From Pontibacter ummariensis (lineage in GTDB: Bacteria > Bacteroidota > Bacteroidia > Cytophagales > Hymenobacteraceae): 64,000 nucleotides of DNA. The number at the start of each line of letters is the position of its first letter. Position 1 is the stretch's first letter. The notes under the pieces are model-generated. The model worked only from the letters and a program-made list of their open reading frames with translations. It searched no databases and was not told the origin of the DNA. The translations under genes and the position numbers were made by a program. Below, one piece after another: positions 36,638 through 45,899 of this stretch. The stretch covers positions 1 through 64,000 of the forward strand of contig NZ_FZOQ01000027.1 in assembly GCF_900188175.1 (NCBI RefSeq), read 5' to 3'.

Positions 36638-37537
36638 CTACACCTCCACGCCTAAGCGTTCTTTAAACCCAGCATTGCCCTGCAGGCCTCCTGTATGAAC
36701 GGCGATGACGTTACTGTTAGGCGGGAAATAACCGCGCCTGATAAGATCGTAAAGGCCAAACAGCATTTTGCCTGTATAAACCGGTTCCAGTGGAATACCG
36801 TGCTGTTTCTGAAATTGCTGCATGAACTCCAACAGCTCGGGCTTTACCTTTGCGTAGCCCCCAAAATGATAGTCTGTAATGAGCTGCCAATTGTTGTACT
36901 GTTTGCCATTATAGGAGATTATGAGCTGTGCTGTTTCCTCTTGCAAAAACGCACCTCCTTTTAGTGCCGGGAAGCCGAGCACCTGCTTTTCCCCATCCAG
37001 ACCCGCTACAATACCCGCCAGTGTCCCGCCTGTCCCGGAAGCGCAACAGATGTAGTCGTAGTCAACTGCAACGTCTGTGACGATTTCTGTACAGCCTTTT
37101 ACTGCCAAACTGTTTGTGCCGCCCTCGGGTAGCATATAAGGCTCTCCAAACTGTGCTGACAGCCTCTTTGAAAACGCCGGATCCTGCTTGTGCCTGTACT
37201 GCTCCCGGTTCAGGTAGCGTAACTCCATGCCACAGGAAGTTGCAAAGTGAAGGGTAGGGTTAAGGGGTAAATGCTCCTCTCCCCTGATCAGGCCAACTGT
37301 TTTAAACCCGAACTCTTTTCCCGCGGCAGCCGTGGCCGCGATATGATTGGAATAGGCACCCCCAAAAGTTAGCAGGGTATCTTTCTGAAGGTGCTTTGCT
37401 TCCTGTAGGTTATACTTCAGCTTACGCCACTTATTGCCTGAAATGTGCGGGTGCAGCAGGTCCTCCCGCTTTATCCATAGCGTTACACTATGCTCCTGCA
37501 GCAGCGTGTCCTGTATCCTTTGTAAGGGAGCTTCCAT
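36638..37537 (-). CDS. 1-Aminocyclopropane-1-carboxylate deaminase / D-cysteine desulfhydrase family
   Basis: PLP enzyme of the tryptophan-synthase-beta fold. PLP-lysine region SGNKWRKLKYNL at 34-45, FGGAYSNHIAATAAAGKEFG, CCASGTGGTLAGIVAGL (phosphate-binding glycine loop) and the C-terminal VIAVHTGGLQGN. It could act on D-cysteine (to pyruvate, sulfide and ammonia) or on ACC; motif reading alone does not decide, and D-cysteine or related D-amino acids are the likelier substrates in this phylum. Separated from yfhO by a strong terminator. Confidence 0.87.
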   Translation of the reverse strand: MEAPLQRIQDTLLQEHSVTLWIKREDLLHPHISGNKWRKLKYNLQEAKHLQKDTLLTFGGAYSNHIAATAAAGKEFGFKTVGLIRGEEHLPLNPTLHFATSCGMELRYLNREQYRHKQDPAFSKRLSAQFGEPYMLPEGGTNSLAVKGCTEIVTDVAVDYDYICCASGTGGTLAGIVAGLDGEKQVLGFPALKGGAFLQEETAQLIISYNGKQYNNWQLITDYHFGGYAKVKPELLEFMQQFQKQHGIPLEPVYTGKMLFGLYDLIRRGYFPPNSNVIAVHTGGLQGNAGFKERLGVEV

Positions 37538-37545
37538 AGTATGTT

Positions 37546-37581
37546 AAAAAGAAGCCCCAGCTTTTGCTGAGGCTTCTTTTT
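37546..37581 (-). terminator. Terminator of the yfhO gene
   Basis: AAAAAGAAGCC-CAGC stem (37546-37560/61) pairs with GCTG-GGCTTCTTTTT (to 37581) with one mismatch and a TTTT loop. T tract on the minus strand; also T-rich on plus. Confidence 0.85.
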
Positions 37582-37614
37582 GCTTTATTGAATGATGAGC
37601 TGTTAGCTTTTGCT

Positions 37615-40056
37615 TTATACCTGTTTCACGATTGGTTCTTCTTCGCTTGGCTTTTTCCTGACCCCGTAAGCAATGGCCCCCACCACAACTACTAAAAGCA
37701 GGATAGAGGATATGAGGGAGACAGTATTACCGATCGTATATGCCTTTGGAGCAAACCGGAATTCGATGGTATGCTCCCCCGCCGGCACCTGCATCGCCCG
37801 TAGGATATAATTGGCCCTGATGTGATCCACCGGCTCTCCGTCCAGGTAAGCCTGCCAGCCAGCGGCGTAATACACTTCAGAGAAAACCACCAAACCCTCT
37901 TCTGCTGCCTCGTAGGTATACTTCAGGTAATTCGGCTCATACTCCACCAGTTCAATCATATTGGTGCTGTCTACAGCAAACTCCCGCTGCTCAATTGGAA
38001 ACTTTGTTACGTCTACCACAGCTGTGCTGCCTGCATCAAACATGGTCAGGGCATCCAGCTCCTCATCCGGCGACTGTACTGCCTGTACTTCTTCCACGAA
38101 CCAGGCATTGCCCAGTGCCCCCGGTACCCGTTGCACTGGCTGTTGCTGATCGCCAGTGATAGCATAACGCGTGTTGAGCATGCGCAGCACCTCCAGGTTG
38201 TTCTGCGAGAGATGGCGGTCTATTACGTCCTGGTAACGGCGCAGCTTGGCTCCATGATACCCGCCAACCGACTTATGGAAGTAGGAAGTACGGGCATCGT
38301 TAAACGGGTTCGGCAGGTAAATTACCCGGTAGCTCAGGTCTTTATCCTGTAAGATCAGTTGGTCCACCTGGGTTGGCTGGAAGAAGTTCGCTACTACCTC
38401 CGGTTTAAAGTCGGCATCTTTCAGGTAGCGCTTGTCTACGGCCCAAAGGTCTACCAGTATCAGCACACCCATACCGGCTATGGCTATGTTGGCAGACACT
38501 TTTTGCTTTAAGTACAGGTACAGTAAGCCGGCAGCCAGCACAATAAAGACGAGCGAACGAAAAGCGTCGGAGCGAAGCATGCTCTCCCGGTCAGCACGAA
38601 TGGCATCAATCGGGAACTGCGCCTGTATCAGTTGCTGGTCGGTTAAAGAGGTATAACTAAACGTGCCGGCAAACAACCAGGCCAGCAAACAAATGCCTCC
38701 TGTAATACCTGCGGATATCAGGAGTTTCTTGTCCAGTTCCTTGATCTGCTCTTTTTCGCGCAATAGCTTCCAGAGCGCCAGGATGGCTAGGAAAGGCATG
38801 GTAATCTGTGCGATCACCAGCGCCGAGGAGACTGCCCGGAACTTGTTATAGAGCGGAAAGTAATCGAACATGAAGTAGTTAAACGCCTCAAAATTCTTAC
38901 CCCAAGCCAGCACGATAGACAGAACGGTACCGGCTACCAGCCAGCTCGTCCAGCGGCGGTCTACGATGAACATGCCCAGTACAAACAGGAAAACTACGAT
39001 GGCGCCGACGTACACAGGGCCACTCGTCATCGGCTGCGGCCCCCAATACAGGGGTAGACCCTGCTCTACGATCTGTTCGGCTTGCACAGGAGGAACGCCC
39101 ATGCGCGTAAAGGCCTGGTAGGTTTCTGAGTCCGTCTCCAGAGAGGCACTGCTGCTTCCCCCGTAAAAGTCCGGGATCAGCAAAGTGATCGTTTCGCCGA
39201 TGCCATAACTCCAGTTAAAAGCGTACTCTCTGTCCAGGCCAGTATCAGGGCTTTCGTCTTCCTGCGTTAGTTCAGACTTCCCCCGGATGCTGTACTCACT
39301 GTACTCTGCCGTGGTGTACAACCTCCCGAAGTTCACGCCCACTGCCAGCACGGCTGCCACTAACAGCACTAACCCACGCTTCAGCAGTGCTGCAAAAGTG
39401 CCATGCTTTACGGCGTAGATGATTTCCACAATGCCAAACACGATCACCAACAGCAGCAAGTAATAGGTCATCTGCAGGTGATTGAAGTGCAGGTTCATTG
39501 TTAAGCCCAAGGCAAACAATGCCGCTCCTATCCACAGGTTCTTGCGCAGGGCATAAATAAGGCCTGCGAGCACCATCGGTATGTAAGCGATGGTAAGCGA
39601 CTTGGTGTTGTGGCCTGCCTCCAGGATAATGATGTTGTAAGAGGTAAAGGAGAAGGCGATGGCCCCAGCAATGGCCAGCCAGGAGCTCATGCCCATGGCA
39701 ACAAACAGAATGTAAGCGCACAGCAGCGTAACAAAGATATTACTTGCTAAGGATGGCAGACTGAAAGTGAGGACTGTATGAATAACACCTGACCAATCAC
39801 CAGGGAAACGGGTGTTGATGAGGTAAGAAGGCATCCCGCCGAACATAGAATTTGTCCAGAGCGCCTCTTCTCCGGTAGCCGCACGGTAATCCTGTATTTC
39901 TTTAGCCATGCCCCTAAATTGCAGAAGGTCATGTTGGGCAGGGGCTTTTCCTTCGAATATAACCGGCGAGAAATACACTGCTACTAAAAGCAGGAAAACC
40001 AGAACAGCGATGATATGCGGCAGCACATCACGCTTAAAACTAAAGGGTGTTGTCAT
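37615..40056 (-). CDS. YfhO-family membrane protein
   Basis: Large polytopic inner-membrane protein (813 aa), GT-C-like: about 12 membrane helices between 10 and 545, then a periplasmic beta domain (about 570-780, with DKDLSYRVIYLPNPFNDARTSYFHKSVGGYHGAKL), and a final helix (about 785-803). B. subtilis YfhO is involved in glycosylating lipoteichoic acid. In Bacteroidota the acceptor is unknown, so the glycosyltransferase activity is inference. It forms a pair with the DUF4834 gene 42 bp upstream. Confidence 0.88.
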   Translation of the reverse strand: MTTPFSFKRDVLPHIIAVLVFLLLVAVYFSPVIFEGKAPAQHDLLQFRGMAKEIQDYRAATGEEALWTNSMFGGMPSYLINTRFPGDWSGVIHTVLTFSLPSLASNIFVTLLCAYILFVAMGMSSWLAIAGAIAFSFTSYNIIILEAGHNTKSLTIAYIPMVLAGLIYALRKNLWIGAALFALGLTMNLHFNHLQMTYYLLLLVIVFGIVEIIYAVKHGTFAALLKRGLVLLVAAVLAVGVNFGRLYTTAEYSEYSIRGKSELTQEDESPDTGLDREYAFNWSYGIGETITLLIPDFYGGSSSASLETDSETYQAFTRMGVPPVQAEQIVEQGLPLYWGPQPMTSGPVYVGAIVVFLFVLGMFIVDRRWTSWLVAGTVLSIVLAWGKNFEAFNYFMFDYFPLYNKFRAVSSALVIAQITMPFLAILALWKLLREKEQIKELDKKLLISAGITGGICLLAWLFAGTFSYTSLTDQQLIQAQFPIDAIRADRESMLRSDAFRSLVFIVLAAGLLYLYLKQKVSANIAIAGMGVLILVDLWAVDKRYLKDADFKPEVVANFFQPTQVDQLILQDKDLSYRVIYLPNPFNDARTSYFHKSVGGYHGAKLRRYQDVIDRHLSQNNLEVLRMLNTRYAITGDQQQPVQRVPGALGNAWFVEEVQAVQSPDEELDALTMFDAGSTAVVDVTKFPIEQREFAVDSTNMIELVEYEPNYLKYTYEAAEEGLVVFSEVYYAAGWQAYLDGEPVDHIRANYILRAMQVPAGEHTIEFRFAPKAYTIGNTVSLISSILLLVVVVGAIAYGVRKKPSEEEPIVKQV

Positions 40057-40098
40057 ATCTTTCAGTACCTCGGAACATAAGGTTGAAAGTTAGGAGTT

Positions 40099-40392
40099 TT
40101 ATTTTACTTCTTCATAATCGACGTACTCGCCGCCATTGAATTCCTTCCGGTCTGGCTGCTCTGGGATATAGTCGATCTTCACGTTGCCTCTTGTTTTGCC
40201 ATTGCTCTGGCTTCCGCTATTGTTATAGGGGTTCTGAGGCTGGCGCCGCTGCTGGTGCATGTTTGAGTAAAAGAAGGTACCGTTGCGCAGGCTCTTTTTC
40301 ACAAAAAGGCCTAACAGCCACCTGAACAGCACCGGGGCTACCATGCGGATGAAGAAAATTATAAGTAAAGTGGTGAATATGAACTTGATCAT
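40099..40392 (-). CDS. DUF4834 small membrane protein
   Basis: 97 aa. The N-terminal helix (about 3-30: FIFTTLLIIFFIRMVAPVLFRWLLGLF) is followed by a polar Asn/Gln/Arg-rich tail ending DRKEFNGGEYVDYEEVK, which is characteristic of the Bacteroidota DUF4834 group. Probably co-transcribed with yfhO downstream. Function unknown. Confidence 0.8.
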   Translation of the reverse strand: MIKFIFTTLLIIFFIRMVAPVLFRWLLGLFVKKSLRNGTFFYSNMHQQRRQPQNPYNNSGSQSNGKTRGNVKIDYIPEQPDRKEFNGGEYVDYEEVK

Positions 40393-40598
40393 GATGCTGC
40401 TTTCTTTCTTAAGATACTATGATACTGCAAGAACAGTACCTGTATTCCTATACAACTCCTTTGCCAAAGTTTTGTTGTAGGCCCTTTTAACCAGGCTCTT
40501 GCAAAGATAAGAAGTATAGTGCGGAAATGCAGGCCGGAACCGCTAGTTCCGGCAAAGCTACCCGATCACACCTTCACGCCTGCTGAAGTACAGCTTGT

Positions 40599-41513
40599 CT
40601 ACCTCCCCTTTCCAAACCTTGCCTCCAGGCCAATAGAAGGGATAAAGGTTAAACCAGAGAAGCTATAAGAGGCGTTGTTCAGGAGTTTATAGTCACCGTA
40701 ATTCTGGTAGTAAACCGTAAGGGCAGGCACCACATAGAGGAACTTAAAGCCAACACGGGCATTGGCAAATACCCCGTATGAAGAAAAGCCGTTCTCCTCC
40801 ATCAGGGGATTCACTTCCTCTACTTCTCCTCCATAGCGCTCAAAGAGCTTTCCGGGTTCAAAGCCGTACTCAATGGAGGTACGGTTGTAAACGGCACCGA
40901 AGGAAACGCTGCCCGCTTGCTCCTCCACTCCAAATGACTTCGTGAAGATAAGCGGCACCGTATAGTCCCGGCGCTTTGCCGTGAACTGCAGCAAGGGCTG
41001 CAACTTATCCAGGAACAGGTTGTCGATCCACTCTGAGCTCTGACCGGCATACTGCAGGCCCACGCTTCCGTACCAGTCCCCTTCACCGGGGTTCTCCGGT
41101 GTGCCGGTAGGCCCCAAGAACTGGTACTGGGCATCAAAAACGTGCACGCCAGAGGCATACTTATAGCCCACATCCACCCGCCTTGCCACTCCATAGCGAA
41201 TGTAGAAATCGAAAGTAGGCCCTACCGGGTCCAGGGCATAGGCTAGCAGGCCTTTGGTGGCGGCCTCTACTTCATCATCATAATAAACGGAGTCTCTCTT
41301 GGCGATGGCGTCTACGGCGGATTTGGCAATATCGTCTAACTGGCCGATTGGCTCTGTGGCAATGTTGCCCCCAAAGTTAACCCCAGCCTTAAACCTACCC
41401 GGTGCCGTTACTTTTCCCGAGTTTATGACCGCTCTGGGAGCCGTACAACCCACGACGGACACAAATAGTACCAATAACCAAACTCTAGACGTTAAAACAA
41501 CAGAAAGACGCAT
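40599..41513 (-). CDS. Outer-membrane beta-barrel lipoprotein of unknown function
   Basis: Lipoprotein signal peptide with lipobox VVGC (C23), then an all-beta chain with repeated amphipathic strands: PTFDFYIRYGVARRVDVGYKYASGVHVFDAQYQFLG, YGSVGLQYAG, GVFANARVGFKFLYVVPALTVYYQNYGDYKLL. The layout resembles lipid-modified barrels found in Bacteroidota. No family name recognised. It stands alone between DUF4834 and carB. Confidence 0.72.
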   Translation of the reverse strand: MRLSVVLTSRVWLLVLFVSVVGCTAPRAVINSGKVTAPGRFKAGVNFGGNIATEPIGQLDDIAKSAVDAIAKRDSVYYDDEVEAATKGLLAYALDPVGPTFDFYIRYGVARRVDVGYKYASGVHVFDAQYQFLGPTGTPENPGEGDWYGSVGLQYAGQSSEWIDNLFLDKLQPLLQFTAKRRDYTVPLIFTKSFGVEEQAGSVSFGAVYNRTSIEYGFEPGKLFERYGGEVEEVNPLMEENGFSSYGVFANARVGFKFLYVVPALTVYYQNYGDYKLLNNASYSFSGLTFIPSIGLEARFGKGR

Positions 41514-41721
41514 AGCCTGACTTTAAGAATCATTTACAAAACTTTAAAAAGAAGGTCCGGGAAAAGAAGCTCTTGAACTCCTTCCGAACCATTTACTTTT
41601 CGGCGTAAAACTACAGAAATAAGGCTCTCTCTTACAAAACCCTCACTAAATTCTTCGCTCGCCTGCAACTAAGAGTAAACGAACCGAAGCGAAAGCAATT
41701 GCATCAACGCCTATAAAACAA

Positions 41722-41749
41722 AAAGCCCCTCCGAGGCTGGAGGGGCTTT
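41722..41749 (-). terminator. Terminator of carB
   Basis: AAAGCCCCTCC/GGAGGGGCTTT (41722-41732, 41739-41749), 6-nt loop, T-rich minus-strand tail (complement of 41714-41721). Confidence 0.88.
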
Positions 41750-41755
41750 AGAAAT

Positions 41756-44569
41756 TTACTTGCTCAGGTACAGGTTCCTTTCCGAATATACCTGCGTGAA
41801 GTAGTCATCCTGCAGGTCGTCAATAAAGTAGATCGCCTCTCCTGTTGACTTCATCTCAGGGCCGAGCTCTTTGTTCACTTCCGGGAACTTGTTATAAGAG
41901 AACACCGGCACCTTGATGGCGTACCCTTGCTTATGCGGGTTAAAGGTAAAGTCCTTCACCTTCTTCTTACCCAGCATAATTTTAGTAGCATAGTTGATGT
42001 ACGGCTCACGGTATGCCTTTGCTATGAACGGGAAGGTACGAGAGGCACGTGGGTTGGCCTCGATTACGTACACCACCTCATTTTTAATAGCGAACTGAAT
42101 GTTGATCACACCTACCGTTTCCAGCGCCACAGCGATACGCTTGGTATAGTCCTCGATTTGGTTCAATACGTTCTCGCTCAGGTCAAATGGTGGCAGCACG
42201 GCATAAGAGTCTCCGGAGTGGATACCGGCTGGCTCAATATGCTCCATGATACCGCAGATATGCACATCTTCGCCATCACTAATCGCATCGGCCTCCGCCT
42301 CTATGGCATTGTCCAGGAAGTGGTCTAGCAGCACCTTGTTGCCTGGGTGGTCTTTCAGCAGGTCAATCACGTGGGCCTCCAGCTCCTTCTCGTTGATCAC
42401 GATCTTCATGTTCTGGCCTCCCAATACGTAGCTCGGACGCACCAACAGTGGGAACTTCAGCTCCTTGCTCAGCGCCAGGGCCTCTTCCGCCGTCTCGATT
42501 ACCGCGAAGGGAGGGTACGGAATATCCAGGTCGCGCAGCAAGGAAGAGAAAGAACCACGATCCTCTGCCAAGTCAAGCGCCTTGTAGCTGGTGCCCAGCA
42601 CCTTAATGCCGTAACGGTCCAGCTTTTCCGCCAGCTTCAGTGCCGTCTGGCCACCCAGCTGCACGATTACGCCCTCTGGCTTCTCGTGCAGGATGATCTC
42701 GTAGATATGCTCCCAGAACACCGGCTCAAAATACAGCTTATCAGAGATATCGAAGTCTGTAGAAACCGTCTCCGGGTTACAGTTGATCATGATGGTTTCG
42801 TAACCGCTCTCTTTCGCCGCCAGCACACCGTGCACACAGCTGTAATCGAACTCAATACCCTGCCCGATGCGGTTTGGACCAGAGCCCAGCACTACGACCT
42901 TTTTCTTGTCGGTTACGATGCTTTCGTTCTCACCATCAAAGGTACTGTAGTAGTAAGGGGTGTTGGCCTCGAACTCCGCAGCGCAGGTATCCACCATTTT
43001 GTACACCCGCTTAATGCCCAGTTCCTGGCGCACGTTAAATACTTCACTTTCCTTGCAGCGTAACAGGTGCGCTATCTGACGGTCGGCGTAGCCTTTCACC
43101 TTCGCCTCACGCAGTAACTCTGTAGGGATGGTAGCCAGGGAATACTTTTCTATCTCCTTCTCCATCGCGTCCAGCTCCTCGATCTGTGCCAGGAACCAAG
43201 GGTCTATCTTCGTAAGATTTTGAATCGTGCTGGTCGGGATACCGATGCGCATGGCATCCTTAATGCTGAACAGGCGGTTCCAGCTTGGGTTTTGCAGGCT
43301 GTCAATCAACTTGTTATAGTCGGTGATCTCTTTACCATCGGCCCCTATACCATTTCGCTTGATCTCCAGGCTCTGGCAAGCCTTCTGCAGCGCTTCTTGG
43401 AACGTGCGGCCAATACCCATTACCTCACCTACAGATTTCATCTGCAAGCCCAGTTTGCGATTTGCGCCCGGGAACTTATCAAAGTTCCAGCGAGGGATCT
43501 TCACAATTACATAGTCCAGCGCCGGCTCAAAGTAAGCTGATGTTGTTTTCGTGATCGCGTTTTTCAACTCATCCAGGTTATAGCCAATGGCCAGCTTAGC
43601 CGCCACTTTGGCAATAGGATAACCTGTGGCTTTAGAGGCCAGGGCAGAGGAACGGGAAACACGCGGGTTAATCTCGATGGCAATGATGGTATCATCTTCG
43701 GGGTTCACAGAGAACTGCACATTACAGCCGCCGGCAAACTGACCAATCCCGTTCATCATTTTGATTGCCAGGTCACGCATCTTCTGGTACACAGTGTCCG
43801 GCAGTGTCATGGCTGGTGCCACCGTAATTGAGTCACCAGTGTGGACCCCCATTGGGTCAAAGTTCTCAATAGAGCAGATGATGATCACGTTGCCGATATT
43901 ATCGCGCAGCAACTCCAGCTCATACTCTTTCCAACCCAGAATGCTTTGTTCAATCAGTACTTCGTGCGTAGGTGAGGCGTGCAGGCCGCGGGTAAGGGCG
44001 GCATCAAACTCCTCCGGGGTGTTCACAAAGCCACCACCGTACCCTCCTAGCGTAAACGAAGGCCGGATCACAAGCGGGAAGCCGATCTCCTGTGCGATCT
44101 CCTTGCCCTCCAGAAAGGAAGTAGCCGTTTCGCCCTTACACACGTTCACCCCTAGCTCCAGCATCTTCAGGCGGAACTCCTCACGGTCCTCCGTCGTTTC
44201 AATCGCCTTAATGTCAACCCCTATAATATTAACGCCATACTTCTTCCAAATACCTGCTTTCTCACAGTCAATGGCTAAGTTAAGGGCTGTCTGTCCACCC
44301 ATTGTAGGCAGCACCGCATCAATCTTGTGCTTCTCCAGAATCTCAATGATGTACTTCTTCTCCAGCGGCCTCAGGTACACGTTGTCCGCCGTAACGGGGT
44401 CCGTCATAATGGTGGCTGGGTTAGAGTTAATCAGCGTAACTTCAATTCCCTCTTCGCGGAGAGAGCGGGCGGCTTGGGAGCCGGAATAATCAAATTCACA
44501 GGCCTGGCCGATAATAATAGGACCTGAGCCAATGATGAGAACAGATTTAATGCTGGTGTCTTTAGGCAT
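41756..44569 (-). CDS. carB: Carbamoyl-phosphate synthase large chain, lacking the allosteric domain
   Basis: Makes carbamoyl phosphate for pyrimidines and arginine from bicarbonate, glutamine-derived ammonia and two ATP. It has two homologous ATP-grasp halves: the first with GSGPIIIGQACEFDYSG and RPSFTLGGYGGG, the second with GSGPNRIGQGIEFDYS and RPSYVLGGQNM. At 937 aa it stops after GPEMKSTGEAIYF, exactly where the methylglyoxal-synthase-like regulatory domain (about 135 residues in E. coli) would begin. UMP/ornithine control through that domain is therefore absent. The carA partner is not in the window. Promoter TTG-N20-TAACTTTG directly upstream. Confidence 0.96.
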   Translation of the reverse strand: MPKDTSIKSVLIIGSGPIIIGQACEFDYSGSQAARSLREEGIEVTLINSNPATIMTDPVTADNVYLRPLEKKYIIEILEKHKIDAVLPTMGGQTALNLAIDCEKAGIWKKYGVNIIGVDIKAIETTEDREEFRLKMLELGVNVCKGETATSFLEGKEIAQEIGFPLVIRPSFTLGGYGGGFVNTPEEFDAALTRGLHASPTHEVLIEQSILGWKEYELELLRDNIGNVIIICSIENFDPMGVHTGDSITVAPAMTLPDTVYQKMRDLAIKMMNGIGQFAGGCNVQFSVNPEDDTIIAIEINPRVSRSSALASKATGYPIAKVAAKLAIGYNLDELKNAITKTTSAYFEPALDYVIVKIPRWNFDKFPGANRKLGLQMKSVGEVMGIGRTFQEALQKACQSLEIKRNGIGADGKEITDYNKLIDSLQNPSWNRLFSIKDAMRIGIPTSTIQNLTKIDPWFLAQIEELDAMEKEIEKYSLATIPTELLREAKVKGYADRQIAHLLRCKESEVFNVRQELGIKRVYKMVDTCAAEFEANTPYYYSTFDGENESIVTDKKKVVVLGSGPNRIGQGIEFDYSCVHGVLAAKESGYETIMINCNPETVSTDFDISDKLYFEPVFWEHIYEIILHEKPEGVIVQLGGQTALKLAEKLDRYGIKVLGTSYKALDLAEDRGSFSSLLRDLDIPYPPFAVIETAEEALALSKELKFPLLVRPSYVLGGQNMKIVINEKELEAHVIDLLKDHPGNKVLLDHFLDNAIEAEADAISDGEDVHICGIMEHIEPAGIHSGDSYAVLPPFDLSENVLNQIEDYTKRIAVALETVGVINIQFAIKNEVVYVIEANPRASRTFPFIAKAYREPYINYATKIMLGKKKVKDFTFNPHKQGYAIKVPVFSYNKFPEVNKELGPEMKSTGEAIYFIDDLQDDYFTQVYSERNLYLSK

Positions 44570-44591
44570 GGTTAGGTATGTATAAATTGCC

Positions 44592-44622
44592 CAAAGTTAG
44601 CCCAAAATGTTTGGGGGTACAA
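44592..44622 (-). promoter_or_regulatory. Promoter of carB (TTG-N20-TAACTTTG)
   Basis: Minus strand: TTG at complement 44620-44622, 20 nt, TAACTTTG at complement 44592-44599, 22 nt before the ATG. Fits the Bacteroidota consensus with one extra spacer base. Confidence 0.65.
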
Positions 44623-44834
44623 GGAAAAAGCGCCCTGCCCTCCTCTTTTTTTCGGTCGGCAAACCTTAAAAGACAGAGCATTACAGCAATGCAGCCTAAA
44701 AACAGGCTAAAACAAGGCTTTGCAACATAAGATAAACGCATTGGTTTAATTGGACTTTTACTTCTTTCCGCACCCTGTCCGGAAAACAATCCCAGGCCTT
44801 TGCGTAAACGGAAAGGTAACAAGACGACAGAAAG

Positions 44835-45053
44835 ATGAAGACAGCAAAGGGCACTCCCTCTAACAAGAGCGCAGAAACAGAACGTAAGACAGACAGGCAG
44901 CCAGAGCCATTGGAAGGGAAGCTAAAAAAAGAAAAAGACATACTGGAGTGTGGCTATGAGGGAAAAGAAGCAGGAGGGAACGCCGCAGCCAAGACGGAAG
45001 AACAAACCCGCAAATTAGACGGGAGCAACGCGAACTCACTCAGAACAAAATAG
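44835..45053 (+). CDS. Possible small charged, disordered protein
   Basis: 72 codons from ATG to TAG, with about half Lys, Glu, Arg, Asp, Asn, Gly and no hydrophobic stretch (start MKTAKGTPSNKSAETERKTD). The composition is that of a disordered, stress-type protein rather than random DNA, and a GACAGAAAG stretch precedes the ATG. No family recognised, no clear promoter. It may be spurious. Confidence 0.4.
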   Translation: MKTAKGTPSNKSAETERKTDRQPEPLEGKLKKEKDILECGYEGKEAGGNAAAKTEEQTRKLDGSNANSLRTK

Positions 45054-45287
45054 CCTCTTTTTATTCAGGGCCGCACTGCTTAAACGAGCCGGTGGGGTGG
45101 CTCTCTGCCTTTTCCCTCTCTCATAAAACGTGTACAGGAGTAGTGCCGCTAACCTGTACTAGGCAGTACCTCTGCCAATACTTAAGGCAAACTTTCGTAC
45201 CCATAACCGAACCCCTCCCCAGCCAGGGCAGCTGTAGGAACGCCACAGCCTATCTAATAAAGCAGCTAAAATATTGAGGGAAACGCT

Positions 45288-45317
45288 TTGATGGTCAATT
45301 CCAAATAAATATATTTA
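45288..45317 (+). promoter_or_regulatory. Candidate promoter TTG-N19-TATATTTA
   Basis: TTG at 45288-45290 and TATATTTA at 45310-45317 are exactly 19 nt apart. The last base of the -7 box deviates from TAnnTTTG. It lies 20 nt before the ATG at 45337. Confidence 0.5.
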
Positions 45318-45336
45318 AATAAAAAAGGGCGCTAAC

Positions 45337-45738
45337 ATGGTCTGCTTCCACTCAGAATACTTACACACAGAGCTGTACGAAGAGCAAGGCGTACTGGTAA
45401 GCCAGTGGTACGGGAAATGTACCAGCCAGCAGTACCGCGATGCCCATGCTCGCTTTGCTTACATCGTAAAGCAGAAGAACATACAGTTCGCCATTTCAGA
45501 CAGACGCTTATTGCCTCCCATATCGCAGGAAGACATTGATTGGACAGTAAATGTGTTCGCAAAGCAGTTCTGCCAGCTCCCCCTCAAGCGCTTTGCTTAT
45601 ATCAACTGCTTCAACGAAGCAGCAGGCGCTCAGTTACAAACCTTTCTGAGCAACCCTTTTTGTAAAATCCCTTTCGAAGTAAAGGTATTCGAAGACCTAA
45701 CCTCCGCCTACGATTGGCTTGTATCAGTGAAAGCCTGA
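45337..45738 (+). CDS. STAS/SpoIIAA-like protein
   Basis: 133 aa cytoplasmic protein. Alternating strands and helices (LYEEQGVLVSQWYGKCTSQQYRDAHARFAYIVKQKNIQFAISDRRLLPPI; a final FEDLTSAYDWL helix) resemble the SpoIIAA-like STAS fold in Bacteroidota hypotheticals. It has its own promoter and no operon partners. No catalytic motif; binding or regulatory role unknown. Confidence 0.6.
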   Translation: MVCFHSEYLHTELYEEQGVLVSQWYGKCTSQQYRDAHARFAYIVKQKNIQFAISDRRLLPPISQEDIDWTVNVFAKQFCQLPLKRFAYINCFNEAAGAQLQTFLSNPFCKIPFEVKVFEDLTSAYDWLVSVKA

Positions 45739-45770
45739 GTACCAGGCGCGGAAGCCCCTTGTGTCCCTTA

Positions 45771-45800
45771 TTGTTAACCTCCCTGTTTACTCTAATTTCG
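45771..45800 (+). promoter_or_regulatory. Candidate promoter TTG-N19-TAATTTCG
   Basis: TTG at 45771-45773 and TAATTTCG (one mismatch to TAnnTTTG) at 45793-45800, spaced 19 nt. It would give the acyltransferase mRNA a leader of about 95 nt. Confidence 0.45.
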
Positions 45801-45899
45801 ATAGTACAAGTCCTCTCGCTGCTACTTACAGCACACCACGTGAAGCGTGTCCTAATTGCTTATATTGGAGGTAAAACAAGCCACTAAACAACTCGCTAC

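Larger units (their letters stand above)
44570..45336. other. Gap between carB and the STAS-like gene
   Basis: 767 bp containing the carB promoter at its left end, one possible small gene (44835-45053), and a promoter for the STAS-like gene at its right end. Nothing else is recognised; no tRNA or conserved RNA was seen. Confidence 0.5.

Noticed and set aside
42347..44489. Long plus-strand frames (238 and 242 codons) opposite carB
   Set aside because: They lie wholly antisense to the well-conserved carB gene; GC-biased codon positions produce such open frames by chance.
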